Shown here: piece after piece, positions 27,442 through 35,303 of the stretch
Position numbering within the stretch: the stretch's first letter is position 1
Layout: every line of letters starts with the position of its first letter
Assembly (NCBI GenBank): GCA_030167125.1
Contig: CP126531.1
Coordinates: 2,046,001-2,110,000, forward strand
Length of the DNA: 64,000 nucleotides
Source: Rhodanobacteraceae bacterium
GTDB lineage: Bacteria > Pseudomonadota > Gammaproteobacteria > Xanthomonadales > Rhodanobacteraceae
Direction of reading: 5' to 3'
Made by a program: the position numbers and the translations under genes
Notes under the pieces: generated by a model
Told to the model about the DNA's origin: nothing
The model's input: only the letters and a program-made list of their open reading frames with translations
Database searches by the model: none

Positions 27442-28092
27442 GTGTCGACCCACCAGGCTACCGCCAACCCGAACGCATCCTCCAAGCCGGCGAGGCGATT
27501 GCCCGCGCCGCTGGAATGGATCGCGCGTCCGTTGGCGCGCCTTTCCACCAGCCACTTCAACCTGCGCGCCGGACTCCTCAGCGATGCGCTGATCAGCGTG
27601 GCGCTGATCGTGGCCGGCATCTGGTACGGCGGCATGCACCTGCTGCCCGCAGCCGTGACGGTGCTCTGCGGCCTGTTCGCGTTCACCTTCATCGAATACG
27701 CCGCGCACCGCTGGCTGTTCCACGGCAACACCGGTCCGTTCGAAGCCGGACACACGCGCCACCACGTGGACCCGCTCGGCTACGACGCGCTGCCGTTCTT
27801 CATGCCGCCGCTTTTCATGTGCGCGCTGGGCGCGTTGTTCGCGCTGGTCATTCCGGCCGGCTACGCGTTGCTGTTGGCGGGCGTCATCGCCGCCGGCTAC
27901 GCGGCATACGGCTCCAGCCACGTCGTGATCCACGTGCACCGCTTCAAGAGTCCGTCGATGCGCCGCTGGGCCGGCTTCCACAACATCCATCATTACCATC
28001 CCGACGCGAACTTCGGCGTGACCACCGGGCTGTGGGATTTCATCCTCGGCACCCGATATCGCCGCCAGCCGCGTCCGGCCGCGAAAGCCTGA
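27442..28092 (+). CDS. Fatty acid hydroxylase / sterol desaturase family protein
   Basis: A 216-residue integral membrane di-iron enzyme. The His boxes are visible: HRWLFH (about residues 93-98), HTRHH (109-113), HVHRF, and HNIHHYHP near the C-terminus. Three or four hydrophobic segments surround them. The family hydroxylates or desaturates lipid chains. The start is GTG 27442 with GAAGGAG 13 nt upstream, so a somewhat different start is possible. A TATACT element near 27354 could be the -10. The substrate cannot be told from sequence. Confidence 0.8.
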   Translation: MSTHQATANPNASSKPARRLPAPLEWIARPLARLSTSHFNLRAGLLSDALISVALIVAGIWYGGMHLLPAAVTVLCGLFAFTFIEYAAHRWLFHGNTGPFEAGHTRHHVDPLGYDALPFFMPPLFMCALGALFALVIPAGYALLLAGVIAAGYAAYGSSHVVIHVHRFKSPSMRRWAGFHNIHHYHPDANFGVTTGLWDFILGTRYRRQPRPAAKA

Positions 28093-28203
28093 CCTTTCCC
28101 TCTCGTTTTGACGCCATGCCGCGCCGTCATCGCGCCGCGTCGCCGCCATTCCGCTTTGCCGTAATCGCGTATAATTCTCATTTGCGTTGTCAGCGGAACG
28201 CCC

Positions 28204-29691
28204 ATGGATCGTCGTGATTTCCTGAAGACCGCCAGCCTGTCCGCGCTTGCTGCCGGAATGTTGCCAGCCGCCGCCGGCGCCGTGGCAGCCGACATGGGCC
28301 ACGCGATGTCGCCCGCGCCATCCGCGCCCCTCGACGGCAAGGCCGACTACACGCTTCGCATTGCCACCGGCGTGCTGGAGCTGGCGCCCGAGCGGTTCGT
28401 CTCGACCACGATGTACAACGGCGATTTCCCCGGCCCGTTGCTGCGCCTGAAGCAAGGGCAGCAGACCTCGGTCGACGTGTTCAACGACACCGACCACCAC
28501 GAGCAAGTGCATTTCCACGGCCAATATCTGCCCGACAGCGTGGATGGCGCCGACGAGGAACGCACGCCGCCCGTACCCGCGCGCGGCCATCGCCGCATCG
28601 TGTTCACGCCCAGACCCGCGGGCCTGCGCTTCTATCACACGCACATCCGCGCGGGCGCGGACCTTTCGCTCGGCCTTTACAACGGACTCGCAGGACCGGT
28701 GTACATCGATCCGCGACACGATCCCGGCGCGTACGACCGCGAGGTATTCCTGACGCTGAAGGAATTCATGCCCTACCTCACGCGCATCGACATGGACATG
28801 GCGTTCATGGAGCCTTCCGGCATGGAACTCGATCTCGTCACCATCGCCGCGCATGCCGATCCGAACGCCGGCAAGGTACCGCCCGGCTACGAGCTCGCCT
28901 ATGACGCGTTCGCGATCAACGGCAAATCGCTGGGCCATGGCGAACCGATCCGGGTGAAGCGCGGCGAACGCGTGATGCTGCACGTCGTCAACGCCAGCGC
29001 CACGGAAAACCGCAGCCTCTCGCTGCCCGGACACACCTTCAAGGTCGTCGCGCTGGACGGCAATCCCGTGCCGCATCCGGCCGAAGTGCCGGTGCTGTGG
29101 ATCGGCACCGCCGAACGCATCTCCGCGATCGTCGAGATGAACCGCCCCGGCGTGTGGGTGCTCGGCGACACCACCGATGCCGACCGCGAAGCCGGCATGG
29201 GCATCGTGGTCGAATACGCAGGTGCAACCGGCAAGCCGCAGTGGCAGGCACCGCCGAAATTCATGTGGGACTATCGCCTGTTCGCCGATCCGAAGCGCAA
29301 GCCGCCGCAGCCCGACGAAGTGATCGACATGCTGATCACCGCGCGCCAGAGCGGCGCGGAAGGTTTCGACGTGTACGCGATCAACGGCGTGCCGTTCGAC
29401 ATGCAAACCATGCCGGTGATGCGCACGTTGAAACTCGGGCGCCGCTACCGCCTGCGCTTCCGCAACGCCAGCGGCGACATCCATCCGCTGCACCTGCACC
29501 GCCACAGCTTCGAATTGACGAAGCTGCACGGCCAACCGACCGCGGGCGTGATGAAGGACGTGGTGCTGGTGCCGCCGTTCCAGACCGCCGAAGTCGATTT
29601 CACCGCCGACATGCCGGGCCTCACGCTGTTCCATTGCCACATGCAGCAGCACATGGATTACGGTTTCATGGCGCTGTTCGACACGGTCTGA
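28204..29691 (+). CDS. Tat-exported multicopper oxidase
   Basis: A 495-residue oxidase. The N-terminus MDRRDFLKTASLSALAAGML is a twin-arginine signal. Copper ligands appear in the expected order: HFHGQYL (about 100), YHTHIRAG (about 143), HPLHLHRHSFEL (about 430) and LFHCHMQQHMDYGFM near the end, supplying type 1, 2 and 3 copper sites. Cupredoxin-like domains lie between. The protein probably oxidises copper(I) or organic substrates in the periplasm. TATAAT at 28170-28175 is a plausible -10. A His-rich secreted protein follows. Confidence 0.9.
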   Translation: MDRRDFLKTASLSALAAGMLPAAAGAVAADMGHAMSPAPSAPLDGKADYTLRIATGVLELAPERFVSTTMYNGDFPGPLLRLKQGQQTSVDVFNDTDHHEQVHFHGQYLPDSVDGADEERTPPVPARGHRRIVFTPRPAGLRFYHTHIRAGADLSLGLYNGLAGPVYIDPRHDPGAYDREVFLTLKEFMPYLTRIDMDMAFMEPSGMELDLVTIAAHADPNAGKVPPGYELAYDAFAINGKSLGHGEPIRVKRGERVMLHVVNASATENRSLSLPGHTFKVVALDGNPVPHPAEVPVLWIGTAERISAIVEMNRPGVWVLGDTTDADREAGMGIVVEYAGATGKPQWQAPPKFMWDYRLFADPKRKPPQPDEVIDMLITARQSGAEGFDVYAINGVPFDMQTMPVMRTLKLGRRYRLRFRNASGDIHPLHLHRHSFELTKLHGQPTAGVMKDVVLVPPFQTAEVDFTADMPGLTLFHCHMQQHMDYGFMALFDTV

Positions 29692-29769
29692 GCCGCCGCG
29701 CCCACTACACGCGCTGCTTACACTTTTGCGCGTACGATTCGCCTTCCACACACACGGCTGGAGGCAGCG

Positions 29770-30195
29770 ATGAACAGGTTGCTCATTATCGGCATCACCC
29801 TGGCGCTCGGCGCGTCCGCATGCGCCGCGCACGCCCAAACCTCATCCGCGCAAAACGAGATCAGCACCGCGCACGCCCACGCGCTGATGGCGCAGAACGC
29901 CAGCTCGGTCGCGATGGCGCACACGCACCTGCACCACGTCATCAACTGCCTCGTCGGTCCCGGCGGCAACGGCTTTGACGCCGCCGCGGGCGATCCCTGC
30001 AAGGGCCAGGGCAAGGGCGCGATTGCGGACGCATCGAACGATCACGCACTGCACGCCAAACTCGAGAGCGCACTCACCGATGCGCAAGCCGGCCTGAAGT
30101 CGGAATCGCTCGCAGCGGTGCAACAGGATGCCGGCAAGGCGGCTTCCGGATTGCAGGACGCGGCCTCGCCGAAGGCCAGCAGTTCGTCCTGGTAA
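29770..30195 (+). CDS. Secreted His-rich small protein of unknown function
   Basis: A 141-residue protein with a signal peptide (MNRLLIIGITLALGASACAA, then HAQ). The mature region is unusually rich in His: AHAHALMAQNASSVAMAHTH followed by LHHVINCLVGPGG, with CKGQGKG further on. The rest is an Ala/Ser-rich helical tail. The spacing of the His residues suggests metal binding. It is 78 bp downstream of the multicopper oxidase on the same strand, so a copper-related role is a reasonable guess, not a demonstrated one. No family is recognised. Confidence 0.65.
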   Translation: MNRLLIIGITLALGASACAAHAQTSSAQNEISTAHAHALMAQNASSVAMAHTHLHHVINCLVGPGGNGFDAAAGDPCKGQGKGAIADASNDHALHAKLESALTDAQAGLKSESLAAVQQDAGKAASGLQDAASPKASSSSW

Positions 30196-30437
30196 TCGCG
30201 CGCAGGTGAATCGTGCACGGCCGCGGTCGCAACGCGGCTGTGCCTGCGCCTCATCGCGCGAGTGTCAACGCTGGCGCGAGTCATCGAACCACGTGGTCCG
30301 ACGAATTCGTCGGGAACGAATTCGGACAGCGAAAGCTGGCCCTGAGCACTGCGAGGGGTGAGTCTCAGGGATGAGACGAACAATCCCGTACCTGCGCAGG
30401 CCGAGGCGCGAGCATCTGTTCGAAAATCAGGAAGGGA
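30196..30437. other. Non-coding gap between the His-rich gene and tRNA-Phe
   Basis: This stretch of 242 bp has no ORF with a ribosome site on either strand; the frames that cross it are interrupted or shadow the neighbouring genes. I see no clear terminator hairpin followed by Ts for the gene on its left, and no repeat of the dispersed type. Confidence 0.5.
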
Positions 30438-30513
30438 TGGTGGCCAGGGGCGGAATCGAACCACCGACACGGGGATTTTCAGTCCCCTGCTCTACCAACT
30501 GAGCTACCTGGCC
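30438..30513 (-). tRNA. tRNA-Phe (GAA)
   Basis: The minus strand folds as a complete 76-nt tRNA. Acceptor GGCCAGG pairs with CCTGGCC followed by A and encoded CCA. The D arm contains AGCTCAGTTGGTAGAGC, the anticodon arm GGGGA-CTGAAAA-TCCCC carries GAA, and the T arm is GTCGG-TTCGATT-CCGCC, with one pair weaker than usual. It is a single tRNA gene, not part of a cluster. Confidence 0.97.
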
Positions 30514-30611
30514 GGACCAGCGCGATCGCTTGCGGTGTCCACGTTGCGCGGACGGCGATCACGAACCGCGTATTAGACCGGCCGGCGCGTGAACCGTCAA
30601 GCATCGAGTGC

Positions 30612-30947
30612 TCAGTCGAGGCCCCACAAGGCGCGGTCGAGATCGGCATCCATCCCGAACGCGTGCATCGGGACGCGGCCGTCGCGCACGTCCACGCCTT
30701 CGGCGCGCAGGCGTCTGGATTGTTCGCGGAAGCCGCGGCTGCCGCGCGGCAGCGCGATGGTGCCGTTGGAATGCAGCACGCGGAACCACGGCAGTTCCAT
30801 GCCGTCGGGCGTGTCGCGCAACGCGGCGCCCACCAGCCGGGCGCGGCCCGGCAAACCGGCACGCGCGGCGATCTGGCCGTAGCTGGCGACGCGCCCCGCG
30901 GGAATCGCGGCGATCGCGGCATAGATGCGCTCGTAGCGTTTGTCCAT
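30612..30947 (-). CDS. Alkyltransferase-like (MGMT-family) DNA repair protein
   Basis: A 111-residue protein from ATG 30947 (AAGGATCGG upstream). It has IYAAIAAIPAGRVASYGQIA, AGLPGRARLVGAALRDTP and ELPWFRVLHSNG. The Cys of the alkyl-acceptor motif PCHR is Trp here (PWFR), the hallmark of ATL proteins. These bind O6-alkylguanine and hand it to nucleotide excision repair instead of repairing it themselves. The size is that of stand-alone ATL proteins. It lies between tRNA-Phe and the next divergent gene. Confidence 0.85.
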   Translation of the reverse strand: MDKRYERIYAAIAAIPAGRVASYGQIAARAGLPGRARLVGAALRDTPDGMELPWFRVLHSNGTIALPRGSRGFREQSRRLRAEGVDVRDGRVPMHAFGMDADLDRALWGLD

Positions 30948-31040
30948 CGATCCGATCCTTGCGCGGGCACGCAAGCATAGCCGCGCCGACGAGGCGCGGG
31001 CGGCGTATGCTGCGCGCGGTCATCCCACGGAGCCAAGTCC

Positions 31041-31688
31041 ATGCATTTCGATCGCGCCTGCCATCCCGACGCACCGCATACAAAGTTGCACACGCCGAAC
31101 TGGTTCCTATCTAGCCTGATGCTGGACCGCGCGCTCGACGCGATCCTGCGCCGCGTGAAGAAACTCGACCGCAGCCACGACGTTCCCTACCTCGCCGGCT
31201 ACAGCATGGACGGCAAGACCATCTACATCGACCGCCACCTGCCCACCAGCTTCAAGTACCGCGGGCGCACCATCGAAGTCGACCGCTTCCTGATCATGCA
31301 CGAGGAAGTCGAGAAGACGCTGATCGACCAGCTCGACCTGCACTACCTGCACGCGCACCAGATCGCGACACGCGCCGAGGAGGCCGCGGTGCGCGCCGAA
31401 CGGATTTCATGGCGCGCATACGACCGCTTCATGCAGAAGTACGTGAAGAGCGTGGGCGATGAACGGCTGAAGAAGGTGCCGAAGGATCTGGACCTGAAGC
31501 CGTACCGCGATTACCACGATTGGGACCTGATGCAGCGCATGGAAAAGGCGATCGACGCGGGCAGGCTCAAATCCGCGTCGAAAACCCTGCGCAACGAGAT
31601 TGCGGCGTACAACGCGGCCTTCCGCGAACAGCGCCGGGATGCGCGGCGCAGCAAGGCCGCGAAGAAGCCGGCGCGAAAGAAACGCTGA
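31041..31688 (+). CDS. Conserved-looking hypothetical protein
   Basis: A 215-residue soluble protein with GGAG eight bases before ATG 31041. It starts MHFDRACHPDAPHTKLHTPN and contains DRALDAILRRVKKLDRSHDVP, GKTIYIDRHLP and the His/Glu-rich FLIMHEEVEKTLIDQLDLHY followed by LHAHQIATRAEEAAV. The C-terminus is Lys/Arg-rich (RRSKAAKKPARKKR). MHEEVEKTL is reminiscent of a metalloprotease helix but lacks a clean HExxH. I do not recognise the family. It is convergent with the frameshifted membrane gene below. Confidence 0.65.
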   Translation: MHFDRACHPDAPHTKLHTPNWFLSSLMLDRALDAILRRVKKLDRSHDVPYLAGYSMDGKTIYIDRHLPTSFKYRGRTIEVDRFLIMHEEVEKTLIDQLDLHYLHAHQIATRAEEAAVRAERISWRAYDRFMQKYVKSVGDERLKKVPKDLDLKPYRDYHDWDLMQRMEKAIDAGRLKSASKTLRNEIAAYNAAFREQRRDARRSKAAKKPARKKR

Positions 31689-31691
31689 CCG

Positions 31692-31959
31692 CTACTGCAC
31701 CCGGATCCTGCGCGCCACCATGATGCCGTAGATGCTGATCGCGAGCCACACCACTTCCAGCAGGAACGCGGGCAGGTTGAACTTGCCGAACAGCAGCGAC
31801 AACGCGACGCCGAGCGCGCCAACGGCATTCATCAGTTGATAGATCAGGCCGTTGCCGTGCAGCTTCTGCGCCTGCAACAAAAAAATAGGCGAGCAGCGTC
31901 ACGATCATGCCGACGAGGCCGACGACGACCGTCCAGTCGATGGTGATGTTCACGCTCAT
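31692..31959 (-). pseudogene. CBU_0592-like small membrane protein gene, frameshifted in a T7 run
   Basis: Two frames together give an 88-residue three-helix protein. The first starts at ATG 31959: MSVNITIDWTVVVGLVGMIV, then TLLAYFF. The second continues LLQAQKLHGNGLIYQLMNAV and ends AISIYGIMVARRIRVQ. They are separated by a run of seven A on the plus strand (31879-31885); six would restore one frame exactly. It is either a sequencing indel, a recent mutation, or slippage-dependent expression. The start overlaps the rlmB stop (ATGA). The joined protein resembles the CBU_0592 membrane family. Confidence 0.75.
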
Positions 31960-32711
31960 GACGTTCCTCCGCGTTGTCTCACCGCCTCGAACAATGCGAC
32001 GCCCGTCGCCACCGAAACGTTGAGGCTTTCGACAGCTTGCCTTGAATCGGCACCCGGCATCGGAATGCGCGCCAGATGATCGCATGCCTCGCGCGTCAGC
32101 CGCCGCATGCCCTCGCTTTCGCCACCCATCACCAGCGCGGCCTTGCCCTTGAGATCGACGTCGTAAAGCGATGCGTCCGCGTCGCCGGCAAGGCCGGTCA
32201 GCCACACGCCGGCGTCCTTCATTTCGCGCAGCGCGCGCGCGAGGTTGGTCACTTCGACCAGCGGCACGCGATCGACCGCGCCCGCCGACGCGCGCCGCAC
32301 CACTGGCGTGATGCCGACCGCGCGATCCTTCGGCACGATCACCGCGGTCGCGCCGGCCGCCACCGCGCTGCGCAGGCAGGCGCCGAGGTTGTGCGGATCG
32401 GTGACACCATCCAACACCAGGAACAACGCGTTGTCGATTCCGAGCAGAGCGGCGAGATCGTGCTCGGATTTCGCGGCGGGCACTTCGTAGTTCGCGGCCA
32501 CACCCTGGTGCCGCGCGTGGCCGGATACCTTGTCCAGCATCGCGCGCGGCCGCGCGTGCACGCGTACGCCCAGACGTTTCGCTTCGTTGACCAGTTCCGC
32601 GACGCGCGGATTGTGCGTGCCCTGCTCGACCAGCACTTCGCGCACGCGCGAGGGATCGTTGGCCAGCGCGCCTTCGACAGGATTGATGCCGACGATCCAG
32701 GTTTCGCTCAT
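31956..32711 (-). CDS. rlmB: 23S rRNA (guanosine-2251-2'-O)-methyltransferase RlmB
   Basis: A 251-residue SPOUT methyltransferase. An N-terminal substrate-binding domain (WIVGINPVEGALANDPSRVR) is followed by the knotted domain with LVLDGVTDPHNLGACLRSA, ALVMGGESEGMRRL and the closing PMPGADSRQAVESLNVSVAT. These are SPOUT motifs 1-3, with the catalytic Arg and Asn/Ser. ATG 32711 has GAAGGGGG upstream, contributed by the dispersed repeat that fills the rnr-rlmB gap. rnr followed by rlmB is a conserved pair. Confidence 0.95.
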   Translation of the reverse strand: MSETWIVGINPVEGALANDPSRVREVLVEQGTHNPRVAELVNEAKRLGVRVHARPRAMLDKVSGHARHQGVAANYEVPAAKSEHDLAALLGIDNALFLVLDGVTDPHNLGACLRSAVAAGATAVIVPKDRAVGITPVVRRASAGAVDRVPLVEVTNLARALREMKDAGVWLTGLAGDADASLYDVDLKGKAALVMGGESEGMRRLTREACDHLARIPMPGADSRQAVESLNVSVATGVALFEAVRQRGGTS

Positions 32712-32712
32712 G

Positions 32713-32857
32713 GCTGCACCCCCTTCCGCAGGAAGGGCGGAGCGGAAGCGAACGCGCGTGAAGCGCGGGCGCGCAGCGCGGGGGGGTGTCCGTGCGGAGC
32801 AAAAGCCATCCCCCTCGATCCCCCTTCGTATCGAAGGGGGAAGAAAAGCGGCAGCCG
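32713..32857. repeat. Dispersed palindromic repeats between rnr and rlmB
   Basis: The stretch contains CCCCCTTCCGCAGGAAGGG near the rlmB start and a GC-rich GCGCGGGGGGGTGT part. A second unit, AAAAGCCATCCCCCTCGATC followed by CCCCCTTCG..CGAAGGGGGAA, occupies 32802-32857. This second unit recurs at 56698-56750 with the same order of parts. The ribosome-binding site of rlmB lies inside the repeat. Confidence 0.7.
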
Positions 32858-32871
32858 TTCGGGCACCTCGC

Positions 32872-35220
32872 TCATTGCCGCTTGCCGTGTTTGTGGTCTG
32901 ACTTGCGCCGACCTTCCTCCCGCCCCGACACCATCCTGAAGTCGATCTTTCGATCCTCCATGCTGGCGCGCAGCACCTGCACGCGCACCGCGTCCCCAAG
33001 ACGGAACACCTGCCCGGTGCGTTCGCCGCGCAATTCATGGCGGCGCGCGTCGAAATGGTAGTAGTCGTTTCGTAACTGGGTGATGTGCACCAGCCCCGAC
33101 ACTTTCGATTCGGTCAGTTCGACGAACAGCCCGAACGAGGTGACGCCGGTGACGATGCCGTCGAACTCGGAACCGACGTGCTGCTCCATCCACGCACACT
33201 TGTAGCGCTCGTCCACGTCGCGTTCGGCTTCCTCGGCGCGGCGCTCGGTGCGCGAGCAGTGCGCGGCCATCGTCGCCATCTTGCTTTCGGTGTAGAGGTA
33301 CGCGGCGGGCTTGCCGCCCAGCAGCGCGTAGCGGATCGCGCGGTGCACCAGCAGGTCGGGATAACGGCGAATCGGTGAGGTGAAGTGCGCGTAGGCGTCC
33401 AGCGCCAACCCGAAATGCCCGTGATTGGCGGACTGGTAGCTCGCGAGGCTCTGCGCGCGCAGCAACACGCTGCGGAACAGTTCGGCGTCGGCGCGGTCAG
33501 CCACGCGCTTCAGCAGCGCCGCGAAATCGCGCGGCTTCACTTCGGCCAGCGGCGGCATCTTCAATTTGTATTCGCGCAGGAACGCCAGCAGGTCTTCGTA
33601 TTTGTCGGCCGGCGGCGGCGCGTGCACGCGGAACGGCGCCGGAATCTTCTTCTTCGCGAGGAACATCGCCGCCTGCACGTTGGCCGCGATCATGCATTCC
33701 TCGATTAGCTTGTGCGCGTCGTTGCGTTCGTGCGCGCCCAGCGAAACCACGTCGCCCTTGTCGTCCAACCGGTAATCGACCTCGCTGGTTTCGAACTCGA
33801 TCGTGCCGCGCCGCTTGCGCGCGGAATCGAATGCCTTGTACAGCGCGTGCAGGTGGTCGATGTGCGGCAGCAGCTTGCCCAGGCCGCGCCGCGCTTCCGC
33901 ATCGCGCACGCCGATGGCCTGCCACACCGCGTCGTAGGTCAGCCGCGCGTGCGAGCGCATCACCGCCGGGTAGAACTTCGCGCGCGTCACTTCGCCGTCG
34001 CTATCCACGCGCATGTCGCAGACCATGCACAGGCGGTCGACTTCGGGATTCAGCGAACAAATGCCGTTCGACAAGGTTTCCGGAAGCATCGGCACCACGA
34101 AGCCCGGGAAATACACCGACGTGCCGCGCTTGTAAGCCTCGTCGTCCAGCGCGGCTTCCGGTTGCACGTAGTGCGACACGTCGGCGATCGCGACAATCAG
34201 CCGGAAGCCGCCGCCGCGCACGGGTTCCGCGTACACCGCATCGTCGAAGTCGCGCGAATCGGCACCGTCGATCGTGACCAGCGGCAGCTTGCGCAGGTCC
34301 ACGCGGCCTTCGGTTTCAGCATGCGTCACGCGCGGTTCGACCTTTTCCGCTTCACGCGTCACGTCGATCGGCCATTCGTGCGGCAGGCCGTGGCTTTCGA
34401 TCGCCATCTCGACGATCAGCGACGGCTGCAGGCGTTCGCCGAGCACGCTGACGATGCGGCCGATCGGTCCGCGTTGCGGCGTCGGTGGATCGGTGATTTC
34501 CGCCACCACGATCTGGCCCGTGCGCGCGCCGTTGCGCGCGTCGGGCGGGATCAATACGTCCTGGTGCAGGCGCCGATCATCGGGGTCGACCACCACCACG
34601 CCGTGTTCCTCGACCACGCGCCCGACCAGCCGCGGCGCGCGCCGTTCCAGCACCTCGCGGATCGCGCCCTGCTGGCGTCCGCGACGATCGACACCGACCA
34701 CGGAAGCGAGCACGCGATCGCCGTGCAGCACCTGCCGCATCTGCGCGGGCGACAGATACAAATCGTCGCCGCCCTCGTCGGGGCGCAGGAATCCGTAACC
34801 TTCCGCATTGGCCAGCACCGTGCCCGCGATCAGGCCGATGCGTTCCGCGGGCGCCAATCCGCCGCGGCGGCTTTCCAGCAACTGGCCGTCGCGCAGCATC
34901 GCGCGCAGGCGTTTGTCCAAGGCTTCGCGGCGCACATCGTCGCGGATGCCCAGCGCTTCGGCAATCGCATCGGCGCGCAACAGGCTGCCGCGCTCGGCCA
35001 GTACGCTGAGGATCGCTTCGCGGCTGGGAATCGGATGCTCGTAGCGCTGCGCTTCGCGCTCGGCATGCGGATCGGCGAAGTGTCGCGTGTCCGGCTTGCG
35101 GGCGGTCTGCTTCTTCTTCGCCTCGTTGCGTGGCGAAGCTTCGTGCTTGCGCTTCGCGGGCTTCTTTTCCGCGCGGGATTTGCGCACGGTGCGGGACGAC
35201 GGGCGGTTGCGTCTTGGCAT
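32872..35220 (-). CDS. rnr: Ribonuclease R
   Basis: A 782-residue processive 3'-5' exoribonuclease that degrades structured RNA. From N to C: a basic extension (1-60, KKPAKRKHEASPRN), a winged-helix segment, cold-shock domains, the RNB catalytic domain with TIDGADSRDFDDAVYAE carrying the Mg-binding Asp residues, and ESHGLPHEWP before it. The HFTSPIRRYPDLLVHRAI box and an S1 domain (FDGIVTGVTSFGLFVEL) follow, then a Lys/Arg tail. The start ATG 35220 has a poor ribosome site. It is upstream of rlmB, as in many gammaproteobacteria. Confidence 0.96.
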   Translation of the reverse strand: MPRRNRPSSRTVRKSRAEKKPAKRKHEASPRNEAKKKQTARKPDTRHFADPHAEREAQRYEHPIPSREAILSVLAERGSLLRADAIAEALGIRDDVRREALDKRLRAMLRDGQLLESRRGGLAPAERIGLIAGTVLANAEGYGFLRPDEGGDDLYLSPAQMRQVLHGDRVLASVVGVDRRGRQQGAIREVLERRAPRLVGRVVEEHGVVVVDPDDRRLHQDVLIPPDARNGARTGQIVVAEITDPPTPQRGPIGRIVSVLGERLQPSLIVEMAIESHGLPHEWPIDVTREAEKVEPRVTHAETEGRVDLRKLPLVTIDGADSRDFDDAVYAEPVRGGGFRLIVAIADVSHYVQPEAALDDEAYKRGTSVYFPGFVVPMLPETLSNGICSLNPEVDRLCMVCDMRVDSDGEVTRAKFYPAVMRSHARLTYDAVWQAIGVRDAEARRGLGKLLPHIDHLHALYKAFDSARKRRGTIEFETSEVDYRLDDKGDVVSLGAHERNDAHKLIEECMIAANVQAAMFLAKKKIPAPFRVHAPPPADKYEDLLAFLREYKLKMPPLAEVKPRDFAALLKRVADRADAELFRSVLLRAQSLASYQSANHGHFGLALDAYAHFTSPIRRYPDLLVHRAIRYALLGGKPAAYLYTESKMATMAAHCSRTERRAEEAERDVDERYKCAWMEQHVGSEFDGIVTGVTSFGLFVELTESKVSGLVHITQLRNDYYHFDARRHELRGERTGQVFRLGDAVRVQVLRASMEDRKIDFRMVSGREEGRRKSDHKHGKRQ

Positions 35221-35303
35221 TGCGCCAGCGTCGCGGAGCGGCGCCGCGAAAGCAAGTCCGCGGCGGCGCCCGCTACGCCCAACCCGAACGGGTTTCGAAG
35301 CGG

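Noticed and set aside
26884..29838. A 984-codon minus-strand frame opposite the multicopper oxidase
   Set aside because: Its composition is His/Arg/Gly shadow of the plus-strand oxidase, which has a Tat signal and full copper motifs. Only the first 435 bp (26884-27318) form a real gene with its own start site.
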